Below are positions 1 through 5,296 of a DNA stretch of 5,510 bases, one piece after another. The translations under genes and the position numbers were made by a program. The notes below the pieces were generated by a model. That model was not told the DNA's origin, ran no database searches, and was given only the letters and a program-made list of their open reading frames with translations. The stretch lies in the NCBI RefSeq assembly GCF_001279695.1, contig NZ_LGDD01000072.1, positions 1-5,510 on the forward strand. Reading direction: 5' to 3'. Within the stretch, counting starts at the first letter, position 1; every line of letters starts with the position of its first letter. The stretch is from Streptomyces sp. WM6378. Its GTDB lineage: Bacteria > Actinomycetota > Actinomycetes > Streptomycetales > Streptomycetaceae.

Positions 1-1
1 G

Positions 2-262
2 GCCCGTCTCCAGGAGGGCCCCTGCGCGGTCGGCGACCTCGCCGAGGCCGTGGGCATGGAAGCATCCGCCTGCTCCCACCAGCTCCGCCTGCTGCGCAAC
101 CTCGGGCTCGTCACCGGAGAACGGCGGGGCCGCTCCATCGTCTACGCCCTCTACGACAACCACGTCGCCGAGCTGTTGGAACAGGCCCTCTTCCACGTCG
201 AGCACCTGCGTCTCGGCCTGCGCGACGAGCCCACCGAGACGGGTAAGGCCCTGGTCCCGTAG
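2..262 (+). CDS. ArsR/SmtB-family metal-sensing repressor, 5' end missing
   Basis: The C-terminal 86 residues of a winged-helix metal-responsive repressor are visible; the reading frame runs in from the left edge and ends at TAG 260-262. Seen: a helix-turn-helix with recognition helix SACSHQLRLLRNLGLV (visible residues 22-37), then the wing GERRGRSIVYAL (39-50). The last helix carries D52, H54, H65 and H68. This D-x-H-x10-H-x2-H spacing is that of the alpha-5 site of CzrA/NmtR-type sensors, which bind Zn, Ni or Co at the dimer interface. The ELCVCDL alpha-3 thiolate motif is absent: the equivalent segment is GPCAVGDL, with one displaced Cys. Known for the family: the apo-dimer represses a metal efflux gene and metal binding releases it. 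Inferred: Zn/Ni/Co rather than As/Cd sensing. The GTG at 50 and ATG at 56 lie inside the DNA-binding domain, so neither is the true start. The target gene is not in the window. Confidence 0.9.
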   Translation, partial: ARLQEGPCAVGDLAEAVGMEASACSHQLRLLRNLGLVTGERRGRSIVYALYDNHVAELLEQALFHVEHLRLGLRDEPTETGKALVP

Positions 263-281
263 CAGGCCGGTATCACCTGCT
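261..281 (+). terminator. weak hairpin overlapping the ArsR stop codon
   Basis: AGCAGG (261-266) and CCTGCT (276-281) form a 6-bp perfect stem with a 9-nt loop. It starts within the TAG stop codon of the ArsR gene. There is no T-tract, so it could be a weak intrinsic terminator, a 3'-end stabilising structure or chance. Confidence 0.25.
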
Positions 282-315
282 GCCCGACGACTACCGCTGA
301 CCGCTTTCGGGCTGA

Positions 316-343
316 TGCGGAACGCGGGATGTCCGCAGTTCCT
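316..343 (+). terminator. candidate terminator downstream of the ArsR gene
   Basis: TGCGGA (316-321) and TCCGCA (332-337) pair perfectly around a 10-nt loop and are followed by GTTCCT. It lies about 55 bp after the ArsR stop in the right orientation to end that transcript. The stem is short for a GC-rich genome. Confidence 0.3.
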
Positions 344-363
344 TGAGGTCGGGGATGTTGATA

Positions 364-407
364 TTCGGCGTTGGGTTTTCAGTGGTTCGGTGTTGGGTTT
401 CAGTTGG
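364..407 (+). repeat. two-copy degenerate tandem repeat, 22-bp unit
   Basis: Unit 1 (364-385) and unit 2 (386-407) both read TTCGG-y-GTTGGGTTT followed by CAGT and end in GG. They differ by one C/T change, loss of one T in a T-run and gain of one T near the end. The units are directly adjacent. They begin the GT-rich block. Confidence 0.6.
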
Positions 408-453
408 GTGTTTTGGCTGTTCCCGTGAGTGCTGCTGAAGTTGGGGTGCTGTG

Positions 454-499
454 TTGGTGGTGAAGGGTGGCGCCGAATGTTGGTGAAGGTGTGGTGCCG
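454..499 (+). repeat. degenerate GT-rich direct repeat
   Basis: Two adjacent similar segments are visible. The first (about 454-475) contains GGTGGTGAAGG-GTGGCGCCG. The second (about 479-498) contains TTGGTGAAGGTGTGGTGCCG. A weaker related stretch, GCTGAAGTTGGGGTGCTG, precedes them at about 434-451. Composition bias makes some of the similarity expected by chance. Confidence 0.4.
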
Positions 500-667
500 G
501 TCATGTGGGGCAGTGGGTCGGGGCGTCTCAGTTGGCTCTGCCGTCGTGAGCCGAATTTCCCTTTGTGAAGGCTCCGTATCCGGTGCTGATGGCGGACAGC
601 GTGCCGATGTCCCGTCGTAGGCGCCGCAGGGCGAGCCGCCGCATCCCCGCGGCTCTGCCACGCAAAA

Positions 668-705
668 CGGACGCGCCCACTCCCCGCGGGGAGTGGGCGC
701 GTCCG
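668..705 (-). terminator. 38-bp perfect palindrome, terminator of the minus-strand membrane-protein gene
   Basis: Bases 668-686 (CGGACGCGCCCACTCCCCG) are exactly the reverse complement of 687-705. A transcript would fold into a very stable GC-rich hairpin with only a few central bases left as a loop. It begins 17 bp after the TCA-encoded stop of the 723-2030 gene. In that gene's direction the stem is followed immediately by GTTTTGCG, a short U-run. Position, stem and U-run all fit a rho-independent terminator of the minus-strand transcript. A perfect palindrome could also bind a dimeric protein. Confidence 0.85.
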
Positions 706-722
706 CTGTCGCAGCGAGACGG

Positions 723-2030
723 TCAGACCGCCGCGGGCTCCGGCTCCACGTCGATGGACTTCGCCGACTGCGGGACCCGGTGCAGGCCCTTGCGGTCGTA
801 GAAACGTGTGAGGCCGAAGCCGAAGAGCACGGTGGCGACCAGGGCGATGCCCAGGGAGACCCAGGCGCGAGTCAGGCCGGCGTCGGCCTGGGCGTCGTAG
901 TAGAGGATCGAGCGCAGGCCGCCGGTGATCTGCCGCAGCGGCTCGAACTCCGAGAGCACCCGGAAGAAGTCGGGCAGCGCCTGCAGCGGCACCGTCGATC
1001 CCGAGGACGGGACGGCCATCGCGACGAAGATGATCGTAGAGAGCAGCATGCCCGGGGCGCCGAAGGCGCGCAGCAGGGCCAGGGCGCCGATGCCGACGAC
1101 GGCGATGGTGGCCACGGAGTAGACCCACAGCAGGCCGAGGTGGGAGGCGTCCATGCCGAGAACGCCGACCGTGGCGAGCTCGACTAGGGAGCCCATGACA
1201 AGGGAGAGGCCGACCATGAGGACGGAGTCGATGGCCAGGGTGCGCACCCGGCTCGTGCGGCGCAGGGGGTTGCGCTGACGGAAGGGCCCGTAGTCGGTGT
1301 GCAGGTAGCCGAGAAAGGTGTCGACCTGGGAGATGAGCGCGTTGGCGCCGAGCATGCCGCAGACGACCAGGACCAGGGCGTAGTAGAAGGCGCTCAGGCC
1401 CATGGCGCTGTGGGTGCCGAGCGGGTGGCCGTCGGTGACCTGGACGCTCACGGGGTCGGCGAGCATCAGCTGGGCGGCCGGGGCAAGCTTGGCGCCCTGG
1501 GCGTTCGCCTGCTTGAGGAGCTCCGTGCCGAGCTGGGCGGAGGCGCCGTGGGCGGCCTTCTGCGTCGCCTGGCTTGCCATGGAAGAGCCGAAGCTGCCGG
1601 CCGACTGGTTGGTGAGCACCGTGATCGTCGGCCGGACGGCCTTCGTCTGCTGCGGGTTGACCAGTCCCGTCAGCGAGGCGGTGAAGTTCTCCGGCACGAC
1701 GATCGCGCCGAAGAGCTTGCCCTGGCCGATCCGCTTGTCGGCCTCTTCCTTGCTGAGGACCTGCCAGTCGAAGCTGTCGTTGCCCTCCGCGGACTTCTTG
1801 ACCCCAGAGACGACCTGGTCACCGGCGTTGAGGTGCTTGCCCTTGGCGACGACGGCGCCCTTGTCCTCGTTCACCAGGGCGACGGGCAGGTCGCGCAGAT
1901 GACCCTTGGGGTTGACGTTGCCGCCCACGTAGAGGAGGGAGAACAGGGCGGCGATCACCGCGAGGATGAGGCCCGAGCCGATCCACAGCCGCGGACTGCG
2001 GAGCGCGGAGGAGGGCGGAGGGGAAGACAT
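723..2030 (-). CDS. YhgE/Pip-type (ABC-2 permease-like) membrane protein
   Basis: A 435-aa integral membrane protein. Seen: a short cytoplasmic N-terminus; TM1 at about residues 15-37; the motif DLPVALVNEDKGA (47-59), characteristic of the YhgE/Pip and DUF3533-like group; a hydrophilic presumably extracytoplasmic domain to about 210; then five membrane segments at about 213-233, 266-290, 296-319, 324-342 and 389-408. The conserved stretch PSSGSTVPLQALPDFFR (341-357) lies between TM5 and TM6. This is the ABC-2 permease fold without an ATPase gene alongside. Start ATG 2030-2028 is chosen because GGAG (complement of 2036-2039) lies 5 nt upstream and the basic N-terminus precedes TM1 normally; the frame stays open to 2141, but that extension crosses the promoter. 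It is transcribed divergently from the MerR gene, its probable regulator, and ends at a strong terminator. Export of a lipophilic or toxic compound is inferred from family and context; the substrate is unknown. Confidence 0.88.
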   Translation of the reverse strand: MSSPPPSSALRSPRLWIGSGLILAVIAALFSLLYVGGNVNPKGHLRDLPVALVNEDKGAVVAKGKHLNAGDQVVSGVKKSAEGNDSFDWQVLSKEEADKRIGQGKLFGAIVVPENFTASLTGLVNPQQTKAVRPTITVLTNQSAGSFGSSMASQATQKAAHGASAQLGTELLKQANAQGAKLAPAAQLMLADPVSVQVTDGHPLGTHSAMGLSAFYYALVLVVCGMLGANALISQVDTFLGYLHTDYGPFRQRNPLRRTSRVRTLAIDSVLMVGLSLVMGSLVELATVGVLGMDASHLGLLWVYSVATIAVVGIGALALLRAFGAPGMLLSTIIFVAMAVPSSGSTVPLQALPDFFRVLSEFEPLRQITGGLRSILYYDAQADAGLTRAWVSLGIALVATVLFGFGLTRFYDRKGLHRVPQSAKSIDVEPEPAAV

Positions 2031-2060
2031 GAACGCTCCGGTTCGATCACACAGAGTAAC

Positions 2061-2079
2061 TAGATACTTATGGTATCCA
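2061..2079. promoter_or_regulatory. GATAC-N5-GTATC inverted repeat
   Basis: GATAC (2063-2067) and GTATC (2073-2077) are perfect 5-bp arms separated by 5 bp, with a matching T/A pair two positions outside. It overlaps the candidate -10 element and half of the dyad at 2074-2089. It may be a second operator for the MerR protein or part of one composite site. Confidence 0.3.
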
Positions 2080-2096
2080 GTGCTGGGTAGTGACAA
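2066..2096 (-). promoter_or_regulatory. candidate MerR-controlled promoter of the membrane-protein gene
   Basis: On the minus strand, TTGTCA (2096-2091) is a good -35 element. CATAAG (2072-2067) matches 4 of 6 bases of the -10 consensus at an 18-bp spacer (2090-2073). The spacer contains a near-palindrome, TATCCAG-TG-CTGGGTA (2074-2089), with one mismatched pair, and its centre coincides exactly with the centre of the spacer. MerR-family activators are known to bind a dyad inside a long spacer and untwist it. Transcription would start near 2060, giving a leader of about 30 nt with GGAG before the ATG at 2030. This assignment is inferred from sequence alone. Confidence 0.5.
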
Positions 2097-2097
2097 T

Positions 2098-2117
2098 ATC
2101 GGATAAGGACGTCCGAT
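2098..2117. promoter_or_regulatory. ATCGGA-N8-TCCGAT inverted repeat upstream of the MerR gene
   Basis: ATCGGA (2098-2103) and TCCGAT (2112-2117) are perfect 6-bp arms with an 8-bp spacer. The repeat lies between the minus-strand promoter and the MerR start, where an autoregulatory operator or a leader hairpin of the plus-strand transcript would sit. I could not place a convincing plus-strand promoter. Confidence 0.3.
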
Positions 2118-2150
2118 CGCGACCGCGGGGTACCCGGCCACTTCGCCGAC

Positions 2151-2155
2151 GAGGA
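2151..2155 (+). promoter_or_regulatory. ribosome binding site deciding the MerR start
   Basis: GAGGA lies 6 nt before the ATG at 2162. It supports that start over the longer open frame that extends back to about 2090 through the control region. Confidence 0.65.
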
Positions 2156-2161
2156 AGCTGC

Positions 2162-2827
2162 ATGAAGATCTCGGAGCTCAGTCGAACGACCGGCGTGCCG
2201 GTCGCCAGCATCAAGTACTTCCGTCGGGAAGGCCTGCTGCCGGCCGGCCGGGCAACGGCCGCCACGCTGGCCGAGTACGGGGACGAGCACGTCCAGCGCC
2301 TGCGGCTGATCAAGGCACTGACCACCCTGGGCGGTCTGTCCATCGCCGCCACCCGCGAGGTCCTGGCGGCGGTCGACCGGGCCGACAGCGCCGACGGCAC
2401 CCTCAAGGCGATCAGCTACGCCCTGCCGGTGCCCGTCGCCCAGGCCCCGGCCCGCGGCGCGGACGAGGAAGCGGCGCCCGAGGCAGCCGCGGCGGCGGAC
2501 GTCTCCGGCCTGATCGCGGCGATGGACTGGCGGATCCCCGGCACCTCGCCGCACGTCCGCGGCCTGACCACGGCGCTCCGGGAACTCCGGCGCCTCGACG
2601 CGGACTACCGCCCCGAGCGCCTCGTCGCCTACGCGGAGCTGGCCCGCTCCATTGCCCGGCTGGACCTGGAGCGCGCGGCCGCCTTCGAGGACTCGCCGAC
2701 CCTGGCCGAGCAGGCGGTCGTCGTCCTGGCCCTCTCCGGCCCCATGCTCGAACTGCTGCGCCGCATGGCCCAGGAGGACCAGGTCCGCCGCCGGACGACG
2801 TTCGAGGACGCCGACGCCAGCGCATAG
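2162..2827 (+). CDS. MerR-family transcriptional regulator
   Basis: A 221-aa regulator. Seen: an N-terminal MerR winged helix (residues 1-70) opening MKISELSRTTGVPVASIKYF, then RREGLLPAGR and the second helix region EYGDEHVQRLRLIKAL. The dimerisation helix is about 61-90. An Ala/Glu-rich linker (95-113) leads to a helical C-terminal domain (114-221) without cysteines or other metal ligands. This IKYF-type helix is typical of actinobacterial MerR proteins that respond to organic ligands rather than metals (family knowledge). Start ATG 2162 is chosen because GAGGA at 2151-2155 lies 6 nt upstream and the HTH begins at residue 2; an in-frame TTG or GTG further upstream would add an unconserved tail. 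It is divergent to the YhgE/Pip-like gene at 723-2030, with 131 bp between the starts and dyads in the gap. Control of that gene and of itself is inferred; the ligand is unknown. Confidence 0.9.
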   Translation: MKISELSRTTGVPVASIKYFRREGLLPAGRATAATLAEYGDEHVQRLRLIKALTTLGGLSIAATREVLAAVDRADSADGTLKAISYALPVPVAQAPARGADEEAAPEAAAAADVSGLIAAMDWRIPGTSPHVRGLTTALRELRRLDADYRPERLVAYAELARSIARLDLERAAAFEDSPTLAEQAVVVLALSGPMLELLRRMAQEDQVRRRTTFEDADASA

Positions 2828-2840
2828 CGCCCGACGCCGC

Positions 2841-2870
2841 CCGCGCGGCCCCGGTGCGAGGTCCGCGCGG
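2841..2870 (+). terminator. candidate terminator of the MerR gene
   Basis: CCGCGCGG occurs at 2841-2848 and 2863-2870. The sequence is self-complementary, so the two copies pair as an 8-bp stem around a 14-nt loop, with two further C-G pairs possible inside. It begins 14 bp after the MerR stop. There is no clear U-tract, which is common for Streptomyces terminators. Confidence 0.45.
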
Positions 2871-3019
2871 TGCGTGATGGGTTCTCAGTTCCCGTTGCTG
2901 GCTGTGGGCGGTCCCTCGGCGGGGAACAGGATAGGGCTGATGGCGGGCAAGGCCGGGTTCGTACCCTCACTGTCCTGCCGGACGTACCACACCCCGCACG
3001 GTTCGGGTGGAGCACCCAG

Positions 3020-3039
3020 CCGGTCCGCCGGCGGACGGG
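3020..3039. repeat. 20-bp near-perfect palindrome
   Basis: GTCCGCC (3023-3029) and GGCGGAC (3030-3036) make a 14-bp perfect palindrome. Past one G/G mismatch, CC (3020-3021) pairs with GG (3038-3039). It directly follows the small hairpin at 3005-3017. It could be a dimeric protein site or part of a structured RNA. No open frame nearby gives it a clear role. Confidence 0.45.
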
Positions 3040-3264
3040 TTCGAGGTCGCGTACGTCGCCCCGGACGGGTCGCTTTTGCGGCGTCCGCTGGTGCCTGGAC
3101 CGCGTTTAGGGTGTGCCGTCCCGGTGGGGTGGCTTTGTCAGCAGGTCTGTGACCTGTGGTGCTGCAAATTCTAGGACGGGTTGGTTCGAGGCTCTGGGCT
3201 GCTGCGTTCTGGATTTCTCGCTGGTTTTGGGGTTGTGGCCTGGGGTGTTGCAGAAAGTGGGCTT

Positions 3265-3306
3265 GCTGCAGAACGGTTGGGATTTCCTGGGGTGGTGTCA
3301 GCGCCG
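3265..3306 (+). repeat. GT-rich segment resembling 431-475
   Basis: This segment and 431-475 share, in order, GCTGC, GAA, GTTGGG, GGTGGTG and GCGCCG, with small gaps between. Overlapping its left side is an internal near-repeat, TTGCAGAA / CTGCAGAA, at about 3248-3273. Both segments have a strong G+T bias, so part of the match may be compositional. Confidence 0.3.
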
Positions 3307-3930
3307 GGGCGTTTTGACCTTGGTCGGCACTCCGCCCGCCGCTACCCCCGCTGCCCCGTCCACCTGAGACTCCCGCTGCGCCTCGGCACTCCCTCGATCT
3401 ACCGGCAGCGCGACTCAGGCCCGGGGCGGTATCTGTCGTGACGGGCGTGCTGAGGCTGATGGCGGGCTGGGCGACGGCCGACAGGTAGCGTCGATGCCGT
3501 GAGCGGTCCAGGCGGAAGGAAGCGGTGCACTCCGAGGCGCCGGCGCGCGATCTGTCCTCAACACAGGTGTGCAGGAGCCGAGTTGCTGAGGTTGTGCGCC
3601 GTTACGATGCGTCCGTGATTGTCTATGTGCGTAAGCCTCCGGCTCGGCTGCCGTCGCAGCCGCCGCCGGGACGTCCATCAAGCGGGCCGGTGCCGGACAA
3701 GAATCGGCCGTTCCCGCCCAGCCCGCCGAGACCGGGAGCTTGACCGTCACCCGAGTCCGCTGCCTGCCGACCACTCCTTGGCACACAGGCCATTCCCACT
3801 CGGGCCCGGCCGGCTGCGGGGAAGCGCGGGCCCTGATGCCCGGCTGGATGTGTTTGCTCTCCCGGCGCTCGGGGGGAGGTCTACGCTGAGCACCACGGGC
3901 CCCCATCAGGCCCTGGAATACCCGTTTGTG

Positions 3931-3936
3931 GGGAGG
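3931..3936 (+). promoter_or_regulatory. strong ribosome binding site for the GTG start at 3942
   Basis: GGGAGG sits 5 nt before the GTG at 3942 and fixes this start for the HATPase-like gene. Confidence 0.7.
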
Positions 3937-3941
3937 CAGTT

Positions 3942-4475
3942 GTGGCAGCGCTGCTGGGTGCCGACGCAGAGGGCGGGTATCGCCCCGACTATCCGCCGAA
4001 GACCCCGCCCCCGCCCAAGAGGCCGGTGGAACCCCCGCGGCCCGAAGGAAACACAGCAGTCTCCGCCGTCGCGGTGCGGCCGCGCCTGGCGGCGCGGATC
4101 GCGAACCGGCGGGCGGCGAACTGGACGCTGGAGAACGCCCCCTGGACGCCCAGGAAAACAGCCCGGCACGTTGTGGGGAAGCTCGCCGAGTGGGGCTACC
4201 GCCTGGAGACCGGCAAGGAAGCGGGCATCACCGAGGTGACGGTCCTGCTGGCCCGCGCCGCTCTCACGGACGGCGGCCGCCGCATCAGCCTCCACCTCGC
4301 CGACCAGGACCACCAGGCCCTCATCCTCCTCCTGTCCCACCAGAGCGGCCGGGCCCCCGAAGACGAGGACCTGCTGCGCGAGGTGACCGGTCGGGGTGTG
4401 GTTTCCTGTGGCACCGACACCGACCAGGAGGACGGCGGCCGCCGACGTTGGGCCCTGATCGACCTCGGCGGATGA
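3942..4475 (+). CDS. degenerate HATPase-like (anti-sigma-kinase-type) protein
   Basis: A 177-aa soluble protein. Seen: a Pro/Lys-rich N-terminal tail (about residues 14-34); then NWTLENAPWTPRKTARHVV (60-78) with EWGY, which resembles the opening helix of the small histidine-kinase-like ATPases of Streptomyces; then EVTVLLARAALTDGG (98-112) in the position of the N-box, where the usual ExxxN-type residues are missing; a beta-strand stretch ISLHLADQDHQALILLL (115-131); and GRGVVSCGTDTD (150-161), resembling the G2 box, ending in RRRWALIDL. Known relatives are ATP-binding anti-sigma/regulatory proteins; the lost N-box Asn suggests it does not hydrolyse ATP and may be a binding partner or pseudo-enzyme (inference). 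Start GTG 3942 has GGGAGG at 3931-3936, 5 nt upstream. No clear promoter is seen. A weak GTGTCA/TGACGC hairpin (4479-4496) follows the stop. It could instead be an unrelated conserved protein. Confidence 0.75.
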   Translation: MAALLGADAEGGYRPDYPPKTPPPPKRPVEPPRPEGNTAVSAVAVRPRLAARIANRRAANWTLENAPWTPRKTARHVVGKLAEWGYRLETGKEAGITEVTVLLARAALTDGGRRISLHLADQDHQALILLLSHQSGRAPEDEDLLREVTGRGVVSCGTDTDQEDGGRRRWALIDLGG

Positions 4476-4668
4476 GCGGTGTCATTCCGGTGACGCGACT
4501 CGTGCCAGGCCGATGAGATTTGTCGGCGGTTCATTGGTAGGGGATGCCTGTCGGATTCGGGTTCTTACATGCTGCATCACTGTCATGCCATTCGGTCCTG
4601 GTAGTAGTGGTGATCTTGCGTGAGAAAATGGCACCGATCGTTGATTGTTCTGTTGGGCAGGGGAAGCC
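4476..4668 (+). other. lower-GC intergenic spacer with probable promoter of the next gene
   Basis: The 193-bp spacer has visibly more A and T than the flanking left-hand genes. It should carry the promoter of the 4669 gene. Several TTG-beginning hexamers (4519, 4616) could be -35 elements, but no pair with proper spacing stands out. Near its left end is the weak hairpin GTGTCA (4479-4484) / TGACGC (4491-4496). Confidence 0.35.
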
Positions 4669-5187
4669 ATGTGGTGGGGCGATATCAAGTCTGATGCGGA
4701 ACGGTTCTGCTGGGAGTTCCGGCCCTTGGAGGGGGTTGGCCCGCTGCGTTTCGGGATGTCTCACACCGAGGTGGTCGAGGTGTTGGGCAGTACACCCATG
4801 TTCAGCGGAGCGTCCTATTGCGGGCCGTTGGGGTGGGCGGTCTTCTCTGATCTGGAGTTGCGGACTCTGTATCAGCAGGAGGGCCTTCTGGCGGGTGTGT
4901 CTGTCAGGGCCGGGGGAGGGCCCCAGGTCATGTACAGAGGGACGCGTTTGACGGGGCGACGCCCTTCTGAACTGAATCCGTGGCTTGATGAGATGGCAAA
5001 CATGACGCAGCTTCACATCACGTCGGAAGGAGGACCAGCCTTTCCAGAGCTGGGCTTGGTCCTTCGGGGAGACGCGTGGGGTGAGTACGTGCGAAGCCGG
5101 CCTCTGCTTGTTGCTGCGGAGTGGAGCGAAGGCTGCGGGGACTCTGCCGAAGGCCCAGTCCCCGCAGAGGAGTGGGACAAGTACTGA
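4669..5187 (+). CDS. uncharacterised 172-aa cytoplasmic protein
   Basis: I do not recognise this gene. It has no signal peptide or membrane segment and is probably cytoplasmic. Near the N-terminus is FRPLEGVGPLRFGMSHTEVV followed by EVLG (residues 17-40). A short G-x-x-x-GMS-x-x-x-V-x-x-x-LG signature of this kind occurs in several small bacterial families, including BamE/SmpA-like folds and immunity-type proteins, but this is not enough to assign one. The rest alternates short beta-type strands and loops (ELGLVLRGDAWGEYV, 127-141) and ends in an acidic tail, AEEWDKY. Start ATG 4669 is chosen for GGGGAAG just upstream; a TTG at 4645 is in frame and would add 8 residues. Codons are often T-ending (TTG, TCT, GTT), unlike the MerR gene, suggesting horizontally acquired or weakly adapted DNA. 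It is followed after 109 bp by another unknown gene on the same strand. Confidence 0.7.
   Translation: MWWGDIKSDAERFCWEFRPLEGVGPLRFGMSHTEVVEVLGSTPMFSGASYCGPLGWAVFSDLELRTLYQQEGLLAGVSVRAGGGPQVMYRGTRLTGRRPSELNPWLDEMANMTQLHITSEGGPAFPELGLVLRGDAWGEYVRSRPLLVAAEWSEGCGDSAEGPVPAEEWDKY
5133..5167 (+). repeat. long hairpin inside the 3' end of the 4669 gene
   Basis: CTGCGGGGACT (5133-5143) and AGTCCCCGCAG (5157-5167) are perfect 11-bp arms. Inside the 13-nt loop, GCC (5146-5148) pairs with GGC (5152-5154) around GAA. The structure ends 18 bp before the stop codon and encodes residues of the acidic C-terminal tail. No U-tract follows, so it is terminator-like only in shape. Confidence 0.6.
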
Positions 5188-5296
5188 GCCCCCACGACGC
5201 CCGGCCCTCCTCTGTGGCCAGTGCGGCGCGTTACGCGGCAAGGGCGTAGCCCATCCTTGAAGTCGGAGGCCCAGGGAAGTCAGGTGGATGCTGGTC

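Larger units (their letters stand above)
263..667. other. intergenic region, no convincing gene, GT-rich repeats
   Basis: About 400 bp between the ArsR stop and the terminator of the minus-strand membrane-protein gene. Open frames here are arginine/proline-rich and resemble no family I know. From about 360 to 560 the plus strand is markedly rich in G and T and poor in C, with degenerate direct repeats. The opposite strand therefore reads as an A/C-rich run. One short minus-strand frame (644 down to 528, 38 codons) is described under findings and is not called as a gene. There is no recognisable transposase remnant. Confidence 0.6.
2871..3930. other. long intergenic region without a credible gene
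   Basis: About 1.06 kb. Frames on both strands are proline-, arginine- and serine-rich, have no family motifs and lack good ribosome binding sites. Visible structure: a small hairpin GGGTG-GAG-CACCC (3005-3017) next to a 20-bp near-palindrome (3020-3039); CAGGTC-TGT-GACCTG (3142-3156); a GT-rich lower-GC stretch (about 3100-3320); a direct repeat TCGGCACTCC at 3323 and 3383; and an isolated TACGAT (3603-3608) resembling a -10 element without a properly spaced -35. The region could hold a decayed gene, an sRNA, or the long leader of the 3942 gene. Confidence 0.55.

Noticed and set aside
1299..2063. Long plus-strand frame of 254 codons opposite the membrane-protein gene
   Set aside because: It is the antisense shadow of the YhgE/Pip-like gene: rich in Gly, Arg, Glu and Asp with no domain, whereas the minus strand encodes clear TM segments and motifs.
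3034..3052. GGGTTCGAGGTC resembling a tRNA T-arm, possibly an attachment site
   Set aside because: The bases flanking the TTCGAGG loop do not form the required 5-bp stem (G-T then G-G clash), and no acceptor or anticodon arms can be placed around it. A similar GGTTCGAGG at 3181 also lacks a stem.
3583..3608. TTGCTG ... TACGAT as a promoter for the 3942 gene
   Set aside because: The spacer is only 14 bp and the leader would be over 300 nt; no better -35 is present at 17-19 bp.
3415..3906. Minus-strand 163-codon open frame facing away from the 3942 gene
   Set aside because: Composition is Pro/Arg/Ala/Ser-rich without family motifs and there is no good ribosome binding site before the ATG at 3906. 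GC-rich DNA gives such frames by chance.
316..4698. Shared word TGATGCGGAACG near 314 and 4693
   Set aside because: The match is about 12 bp with unrelated flanks and one copy is inside a coding region; this is within chance expectation and gives no sign of a repeat family.
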